Shown one piece after another: positions 10,001-15,340 of a stretch of DNA of 64,000 bases. The notes under the pieces are model-generated. The model made no database searches, was not told the DNA's origin, and saw only the letters and a list, made by a program, of their open reading frames with translations. The stretch's first letter is position 1, and every line of letters starts with the position of its first letter. A program made the position numbers and the translations under genes. This DNA comes from Bacteroidota bacterium (GTDB taxonomy: Bacteria; Bacteroidota; Bacteroidia; Flavobacteriales_D; Sanyastnellaceae), in assembly GCA_027622975.1 (NCBI GenBank), contig JAQBVN010000013.1, forward strand, positions 1-64,000. The letters are read 5' to 3'.

Positions 10001-12083
10001 GGTGCACCACATGCCGGTGGCTGGCATTGCCCTTTCCGACATCGCCGCTTGCTCAGGCACGGAGATATCCTTGACCGATTGGAGTGCCTACGCGGACGAG
10101 GTCATCTTGGACTGGGGCGATGGATCGGTTGCAAGCAATCCACTTGTCACCAACCACACGTACGCCAACACGGGGTTTGACCCTTGGGTGGTTCAGGTGG
10201 TCCAAACCTCCACCACGGACTTTGGTTGCGAAGCCCGGGCCGAGGTCAATCACACGGTATACCCTGAAGTCACGGCGAGCTTTCTCCAACCCCTTCCAGC
10301 ATGCGCTCCATTCACCTTGACGTTGGTCAACCAGAGTGTGAATGCAAACGGGGTGTTTACATGGGATTTTGGCGATGGCAGCCCTGTGTCGCACAGCGCC
10401 CAGCCCAACCATTTGTACGAGACCCCTGCTGACATCAACAGCACCTTTGACATTTCCCTGCATGCCACGAGCATCTATGGTTGTGCGGATTCGATCACCC
10501 AGACCATTGCAGTCAATGCAACGCCTGTCGCAGATTTGGAGGTGGTCCGTCAAGAGGGATGTTATCCACTCGAAGTGACCTTCGCCAACCAGAGTGTCGG
10601 AGGAGACGATTTCTTGTGGACCTATGGAACGGGAATCAACAGTTCGATCGAGGATTCAGAACACACGGTTGAATTCTTCAACCCCACGTCCAACATTGTG
10701 ACGTACACCACGGTGCTGACTGTGACAACTGCATCTGGATGCAGCAGCCAAGACGTGGCTTATGTGGAGGTATTGCCCGAAGTCGAAGCGAGAATTGAAG
10801 GTGGAATCCATGGATGCTCGCCATTGGATGTGGAATTCATGAACCTGAGCGACGGCGCAGTGACTTACGATTGGAATTTTGGAGATGGGGGCATGAGTTC
10901 AACCACTCATGCTTCGCACACTTTCTTCGCAGATCCGGGATCCGAAGAGCGCTTCTGGGTGTCCCTCGTGGCACAATCGATTTACGGGTGCACGGACACC
11001 GCCATGGTGTTTGTCGATGTATACGGCCAGCCACAAGCAGATTTCAACCTTGCCAACAATGTGTTGATCTTCCCAGCAAGCACAGCTGAAATTGCCAACA
11101 CATCCACAGGCGGCGAAAGCACTTCCTATTTCTGGACTTTTGGAGATGGGCAAGTAAGCTTCGATGCCGACCCTGGCACCCACGTCTACGATACGTGGGG
11201 CAGCTTCGACATTCATCTCGAAGCTGACAATGGCTACTGTTCGTCGGTGACGAGCGCCACGTTGGAGATTTTGGCTCCCGTTCCAACCCTTGGTTTTTCA
11301 GGGGAAGGAAGTGGCTGTGCGCCTCTTGCCGTGGCTTTTGACAATTTCAGCGAGTACGCACAAGGGTACAAGTGGGAATTCTCTGACGGCTCTGTTCGCA
11401 GTGACGACAATCCCGTGCATGTATTTCACGAACCTGGCGTGTATGATGTGACTCTGACAGTGTACGGGTTTGAAGGAACTGAACTCACCGAAACGCACAC
11501 TGCGGTGGTCGAAGTCTTTCCAACCGCAGAAGCTGTGTTTAGCCTCAATCCAACCCAGGTCATTGCACCCGGGCAACCTGTGTATTTCTTGAATCTCTCT
11601 GAGGATGCCTCAAGCTATGTATGGGATTTCGGGGATGGCGTCACCACCCAGGTAGAGAACCCAGTTCACGAGTACTTGACACCTGGGGTGTACGATGTCA
11701 GTCTGACAGCCAACAACGACTGGGGTTGCGCCACCACCTACACATTGCCCTCTGCCGTGCTTGCAGAGGATGGAGGACTGTTGGTGTTTCCAGACGCATT
11801 CACCCCCGATGCCTCAGGACCCAATGGCGGGGTGTATGACCCCACCAGTTACGACAACGATGTGTTCAGGCCCATGCATGCTGGCGTGGAGGATTATGAG
11901 TTGATGGTCTTCACCAAGTGGGGTGAGATGATCTTCTATTCCAACAGTGTCCACATTGGATGGGACGGCTATGTCAATGGACGTTTGGCAGCCCAAGACG
12001 TGTACGCCTGGAAAGCTTCGGCCACGTACAGCAATGGCAACCAAACACAACAAGTTGGCAGCATCACCCTCCTGACTCGATAA
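7032..12083 (+). CDS. Giant PKD-repeat surface protein with type B T9SS sorting domain
   Basis: A 1683-residue exported protein. A signal peptide occupies about the first 33 residues (cleavage near ALADC). The body is a string of PKD-like immunoglobulin-fold repeats; at least ten show the (W/Y)xFGDG core, for example FTWDFGDG, YDWNFGDG and YVWDFGDG, typically followed by a His/Tyr ending such as NPVHEY. Many repeats carry a paired Cys (GCxPL). The last 100 residues (LVFPDAFTPDASGPN, DVFRPM, MVFTKWGEMIF, GWDGYVNG) are the gliding-motility-associated C-terminal (CHU_C) type B sorting domain. Cargo of this class is exported by T9SS and held at the surface by a PorP/SprF partner, which is the next gene. 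A SprB-like adhesin role is inferred. Confidence 0.92.
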   Translation: MLILFPTPFSRLATWMAAAFLLFGFDALADCPNVLNGDGEVDDNPEYYFCTDGETNWTFFPQTDGTWTNVNVNWGDGTSTEHFAIWNDLNPISHSYPNIHEDYVVTFHSGPCWREAILHKSVSVNPAIVVPQGWPTGACAPATLSFVNESTNVTPDTQFEWIFDDGTSLTFGPENEGATVDHVFNAFTTGCSRPVTLRATNACRESEFGGPASVTIDYINIWDRDNPAIFADKTILCWPENKVNLTNVSEKVCLANGNTQQRLERWDFGGPYGPGGITHIDWRPWTNSLPVELTFPSTGVYTIELCIENYCGVDCQSIEIVVREPLVADVTGPTESCVGERVNFIATAPEADWYEWDFYGFDMHWYPSVTGNMLWTYNTPGTFTAVVNVGLNNQSDACTASATHTITVKPAPDASIALSNNDGCDSLWVRAEEMEGEGVSYVWTLPDGTNATGPSSPLVFLDQVGAHPFAVEVTGSNGCKRVANAMAQVRTSPAAAFTVGAVCEGNASQFTDLSLPVGSDPITSWSWSFGDGQYAGETHPSHNYANPGNYDVHLEVSNGYCNSSTSQPVDVIASPMLEISSDITSGCAPLYVQFNASSNDDVAWEFGDDNGGTGHAPNHTYIGSQEVEVIHQVVAVATNDHGCTTERSLAITMQPSADATFTVSPPSCSPFTPAFNNLSERADQYLWVFEDGTTSDVEEPTHTFLNNTGFLESEVVRLIAYNANGCNDTTQVGVSVFPEAHFDLGFNVIEECSPFTFMAPNIPNADQPSWDFGDNASSQVPNPVHVYQNTTSSPQQYTLTFSAENNFGCVGQDSASIVINPQPVADFSADIQSGCAPLEVTITEHSERGAQFSWNYGDGMVDTGHNGTSHTHTFHLEGYDLITRAISLTVTAEGGCSDFHTVPVEVYPEVRATPEGNLEDCAPWQADLVAAGYEMASNHTIQWDVEGSSSVGAVFQQSFVGLEGADQTLAFHLHVESPFGCTADSSFTATVHHMPVAGIALSDIAACSGTEISLTDWSAYADEVILDWGDGSVASNPLVTNHTYANTGFDPWVVQVVQTSTTDFGCEARAEVNHTVYPEVTASFLQPLPACAPFTLTLVNQSVNANGVFTWDFGDGSPVSHSAQPNHLYETPADINSTFDISLHATSIYGCADSITQTIAVNATPVADLEVVRQEGCYPLEVTFANQSVGGDDFLWTYGTGINSSIEDSEHTVEFFNPTSNIVTYTTVLTVTTASGCSSQDVAYVEVLPEVEARIEGGIHGCSPLDVEFMNLSDGAVTYDWNFGDGGMSSTTHASHTFFADPGSEERFWVSLVAQSIYGCTDTAMVFVDVYGQPQADFNLANNVLIFPASTAEIANTSTGGESTSYFWTFGDGQVSFDADPGTHVYDTWGSFDIHLEADNGYCSSVTSATLEILAPVPTLGFSGEGSGCAPLAVAFDNFSEYAQGYKWEFSDGSVRSDDNPVHVFHEPGVYDVTLTVYGFEGTELTETHTAVVEVFPTAEAVFSLNPTQVIAPGQPVYFLNLSEDASSYVWDFGDGVTTQVENPVHEYLTPGVYDVSLTANNDWGCATTYTLPSAVLAEDGGLLVFPDAFTPDASGPNGGVYDPTSYDNDVFRPMHAGVEDYELMVFTKWGEMIFYSNSVHIGWDGYVNGRLAAQDVYAWKASATYSNGNQTQQVGSITLLTR

Positions 12084-12163
12084 CATTCATGCACAATTGC
12101 ACCGTGGAGACCTGATTCCTAAGTCCTTGAAACTTTTGTCTGTTCCATCCGTAAGCGAAACCC

Positions 12164-13192
12164 ATGACACATCCTCTCATCCCCATTCTCGGCAACGTGA
12201 AACGCTGGGTGCTTGCCTCGATGGCACTAGGCATGGCGATGTCCGTTCTGGCGCAAGACCAAATGTTCACGCAATTCAATGCGGCACCAACGTCCATCAA
12301 TCCAGCCTACGTGGGGGTGTCTGGACGGGCTCGTTTGGCCTCCTTGTACAGAACCCAATGGGCTGGACTTCCCCAAGCTTTCACTGGATTTCACATGGCC
12401 TACGACCGGCCAACGTTGGACAAAAAGATTGGCTACGGCTTCCTGATGAGCAACGAGCAAGCTGGCGCAGGTGCTCTGAATCGCTACCAGTTCATGGCTC
12501 AAGCGGCATACAAGGTTCGATTGGGCCATCGCGTGGATTTTAGACCTGCCTTGCAAATGGGGATTGGTGGGCGAAGCATCCATGTGGGTCGACTCACCTT
12601 CATGGATCAAATCTTGCGGGACTTTGCCGATGTGACCCTTGAACAAGGCATCGGTGCAAGCACCAATTATGTGGATTTTGGTTCTGGGTTCTTGCTGTTG
12701 AGTCGCCGTTTTTGGATGGGCGCTTCCGCCAACCACCTCACCACCCCCAACGTGAGTCTCAACTCTTCACTTCCCGAGAAACTGCGCATTTTGTACACAT
12801 GTCATGGGGGGGCACGCATCCAATTGGTTCGAGGACCCAAAGCCAACTTGCAGCGCGATGTCATTGTTTCTTGGAAATACATCCGTCAAGGAGACCGGGA
12901 TCAATTGGATGTAGGAGCCTATTACGACCTCAGTCTCTTCACGCTCGGAGTTTGGTATCGCGGCTTGCCCGTTCAACGGGCCCTCGATGGATCGATGGAC
13001 GTCGATGCCCTGAGCTTTGTCTTTGGCTTTGGAACCGGGGATTTGAACATGGGATACAGCTACGATGTCACGCTGAACCGCTTGGGTGCCTTGGGTTCTG
13101 CCGGTACACACGAATTGAGCATGAAATACATGTGGAACGTTTCTCGCAAACGAGACCCGCAGCCTCCCTACCACCCGTGTGTGGAGTATTGA
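12164..13192 (+). CDS. PorP/SprF-family type IX secretion outer-membrane protein
   Basis: A 342-residue outer-membrane beta-barrel protein. It has a signal peptide ending near VLAQDQ, followed immediately by MFTQFNAAPTSINPAYVG, the N-terminal hallmark of the PorP/SprF family. Multiple amphipathic strands follow. In Flavobacterium gliding and T9SS systems, SprF-type proteins are needed for secretion and attachment of the particular type B cargo encoded beside them. Here the cargo is the PKD protein 80 bases upstream, on the same strand, so a two-gene cargo-partner operon is likely. The C-terminus is rich in Pro and ends ...HPCVEY. No terminator is obvious in the 86-base convergent gap to murB. 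Confidence 0.9.
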   Translation: MTHPLIPILGNVKRWVLASMALGMAMSVLAQDQMFTQFNAAPTSINPAYVGVSGRARLASLYRTQWAGLPQAFTGFHMAYDRPTLDKKIGYGFLMSNEQAGAGALNRYQFMAQAAYKVRLGHRVDFRPALQMGIGGRSIHVGRLTFMDQILRDFADVTLEQGIGASTNYVDFGSGFLLLSRRFWMGASANHLTTPNVSLNSSLPEKLRILYTCHGGARIQLVRGPKANLQRDVIVSWKYIRQGDRDQLDVGAYYDLSLFTLGVWYRGLPVQRALDGSMDVDALSFVFGFGTGDLNMGYSYDVTLNRLGALGSAGTHELSMKYMWNVSRKRDPQPPYHPCVEY

Positions 13193-13278
13193 GCTCGAGC
13201 AGCCAGAAATTCTGAACAGGCATGCACGGTGGGCCGGATGAGTGGAAGGGACTCATTCAAGGGACGTTGATGTCCGCC

Positions 13279-14565
13279 TCAGAGCCCGATTTGATTGACT
13301 TCTGGTTCGAGATGGACACCAAACTTGTCTGCCACTGAGGCCATGACATCTTGCGCCAATTGCCAAACCTCGGCTCCCGTCGCACCGCCGTGATTGACCA
13401 GGACCAAGGCTTGTTTGTCATGGACCCCATGCGTCCCGCGAGAGACCCCCTTCCATCCTGCCTGCTCGATAAGCCATCCGGCAGCCAATTTCACATCACC
13501 CGACAGCTGCGGAAAATGAGGCATGTCAGGATAAGTGACAAGCAACGACTCGGCAACCGACGCTGAGACAGTTGGGTTCTTGAAAAAAGAGCCCGCATTG
13601 CCCACAACCGAAGGGTCCGGCAATTTGCTTTGACGGATTCGAATGACGGCCTCGCTCACGTCACGAGCGGTTCTGTCTGAGACAGGCACATGCTGCAATT
13701 CCTGCTCTATGGCGCCGTAGCCCATGCGAAGGGGAGCGTTCCGCTGCAAATTGAACGCCACACGCACGATGACCCAACGGTCTTTTTGGCCTCTTTTGAA
13801 CACACTCTCACGGTAGCCAAAATCGCATTCCTCAGGGCCAAAACGCTTGAGTGACCCATCCGCCACATTCACCGCATCCAACCATGCGAAGTGGTCCTTG
13901 ATTTCAACACCGTAGGCACCAATGTTTTGCATCGGACTCGCGCCCACACTGCCGGGAATCAGAGACAAATTTTCCAATCCACCCCACCCTTGGTCAAGGG
14001 TGTGCATGACAAAGTCGTGCCACACCTCTCCTGCCCCTGCCGACACTTGGACATGTTCTCCATCCTCTTGGACCAACTCAACGCCCTTGATGGCAATGCG
14101 CAGCACAAGCCCCTCCACATCTTGGTGCAACAGCATGTTGCTGCCACCACCCAATACCGTCAAAGGTTGGGAGTGAGTTGAAGCCCACGTCAAGGCCTCA
14201 CGAACATCCGACACGTCACATGCCTCTACAAACCACTGGGCTGAAGCCTTCACACCAAACGTGGTCAGGGGAGCCAGCGGCACCGATTTTTTAGGGGTCA
14301 ATTCAGTCCGTTGGGTGAACAATTCCATGCCAAGCGAAGATGCGGCACGCGCAGTCTTCCCAAACTCATGGGCTTCAATTCTTTCCCACGGGCCTTCGTC
14401 AGAAACCATGTCCAAAATTCGCTGCTTTTCAGGCCACGTTTGGGCAATCACCTCCGTGCAACGAACGCGGGACCCAATGGGTTGACAGTCCCAAAACCGC
14501 GTGGGTCCTTCAATGGCATACACCTGACCCGTTCCCTTCAGTCGAACATACATGGGATACTGCAT
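13279..14565 (-). CDS. murB: UDP-N-acetylenolpyruvoylglucosamine reductase with N-terminal extension
   Basis: Catalyses the NADPH-dependent reduction that forms UDP-N-acetylmuramate in peptidoglycan synthesis; FAD enzyme, cytoplasmic. Recognisable segments are PLAPLTTFGVKA (core start, about residue 97), LGGGSNML, LSLIPGSVGASPMQNIGAYG, YRESVFK and VGNAGSFFKNPTV, which cover FAD binding and the active-site Ser and Glu region. The 428-residue protein is longer than the usual 300-345 because about 94 residues precede the core. That part (for example MYVRLKGTGQVYAIEG) resembles a small independent domain rather than linker. The ATG at 14565 is chosen because a promoter-like box sits exactly 4 bases upstream of it. 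An upstream codon at 14583 is possible. The gene is divergent from the TPR gene. Confidence 0.92.
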   Translation of the reverse strand: MQYPMYVRLKGTGQVYAIEGPTRFWDCQPIGSRVRCTEVIAQTWPEKQRILDMVSDEGPWERIEAHEFGKTARAASSLGMELFTQRTELTPKKSVPLAPLTTFGVKASAQWFVEACDVSDVREALTWASTHSQPLTVLGGGSNMLLHQDVEGLVLRIAIKGVELVQEDGEHVQVSAGAGEVWHDFVMHTLDQGWGGLENLSLIPGSVGASPMQNIGAYGVEIKDHFAWLDAVNVADGSLKRFGPEECDFGYRESVFKRGQKDRWVIVRVAFNLQRNAPLRMGYGAIEQELQHVPVSDRTARDVSEAVIRIRQSKLPDPSVVGNAGSFFKNPTVSASVAESLLVTYPDMPHFPQLSGDVKLAAGWLIEQAGWKGVSRGTHGVHDKQALVLVNHGGATGAEVWQLAQDVMASVADKFGVHLEPEVNQIGL

Positions 14566-14568
14566 GAA

Positions 14569-14589
14569 GCGAATTTGCCCCAAATTCGC
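14569..14589. promoter_or_regulatory. Inverted repeat in the murB/TPR divergent region
   Basis: A perfect 8-base inverted repeat (GCGAATTT, spacer GCCCC, AAATTCGC) lies in the 70-base region between the divergent starts of murB and the TPR gene. It overlaps the proposed murB promoter box at 14570-14577. This placement suits an operator that shuts off murB. If murB had a transcript leader, it could instead form a hairpin. Symmetry is seen directly; the function is inferred. Confidence 0.4.
14570..14577 (-). promoter_or_regulatory. -7 promoter box of murB (leaderless type)
   Basis: On the minus strand CAAATTCG is followed by CTTC and then the ATG at 14565. It fits TAnnTTTG/TTCG with one change in the first base and shows the 4-base spacing seen at many genes here. 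Confidence 0.4.
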
Positions 14590-14624
14590 GTCGGGTCAAA
14601 ACAACTTGGCCTTTGGTGTGCTTT

Positions 14625-14632
14625 TGTGTTTG
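14625..14632 (+). promoter_or_regulatory. -7 promoter box of the TPR gene
   Basis: TGTGTTTG ends 3 bases before the ATG at 14636. It differs from TAnnTTTG at one position. It is the weaker half of a divergent promoter pair with murB. Confidence 0.3.
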
Positions 14633-14635
14633 CTC

Positions 14636-15340
14636 ATGTCTGATTCCCTCTCTCCCATCGACGACCTGCGCCAACGTGCGTTGGTTTCCATGAAATCCCA
14701 GCAGTGGCGTGAAGCCTTGACATGCTGGGAGCAATGGTGGACTGACATGAATTTGGTGCAAGACCCCGACGCCATGCATGACCGCGCCGTATGTCACTTT
14801 CATTGCGGAGAAGGCGATCTAGCCCTGAAGTGGCTCGACCTTGCGGTGGAAGTCCAGCCGGAATACAGCTATCGCTATGCTTCCAGAGGATGGATGAAGC
14901 AGGCTCTCCAAGACGATGAGGGGGCGCGATTGGATTACGAAAAAGCCCTGGTTTTGGACCCCGAAGATGCCATCACCTTGAACAACCTCGGATTGTTGGA
15001 AGAGCGCATGGGGTATAAGAAACAGGCCCGGGAGCGATTCAAGGTGAGCAACGAGCTCAGAGGCATCCTTCAGGAACACGGCATTGACACAGAAACTCGT
15101 TTCGAGTCCCAACCCCGCCAGGGAAGTGGCCCCTCGCAGCCTTCCAACACAGCACTTTCGGAGGGACGCTCCACTGGCCCACATGAAGAAGGCGCGTCTA
15201 CTGTAGACTCCCGCAAGAGCGCCTCCAAACCCAACACTTTCGTGCAATATTGGGTTGAAATCACCCGGGCGCTGAGCACTGCGGAGGGACGAAAAGAACT
15301 CTGGGGATTCATCCGAAATGGATTTACCTTGAGGCGCTGA
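14636..15340 (+). CDS. Tetratricopeptide-repeat protein
   Basis: A 234-residue soluble protein without a signal peptide. The N-terminal half carries TPR-like helices: LRQRALVSMKSQQWREALTC, then a central unit DRAVCHFHCGEGDLALKWLD, and ALVLDPEDAITLNNLGLLEE, which has the canonical A/L/G/Y spacing. The second half is low-complexity, rich in Ser, Gln and Pro, before a short C-terminal helix. TPRs mediate protein-protein contacts; no partner is evident. The start at 14636 is preferred over an in-frame upstream ATG at 14552, which would overlap the divergent murB start and add non-TPR sequence. The stop overlaps the start of the addB-like gene by one base (TGATG), so the two are likely translated together, which hints at a link to DNA repair. 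Confidence 0.8.
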   Translation: MSDSLSPIDDLRQRALVSMKSQQWREALTCWEQWWTDMNLVQDPDAMHDRAVCHFHCGEGDLALKWLDLAVEVQPEYSYRYASRGWMKQALQDDEGARLDYEKALVLDPEDAITLNNLGLLEERMGYKKQARERFKVSNELRGILQEHGIDTETRFESQPRQGSGPSQPSNTALSEGRSTGPHEEGASTVDSRKSASKPNTFVQYWVEITRALSTAEGRKELWGFIRNGFTLRR

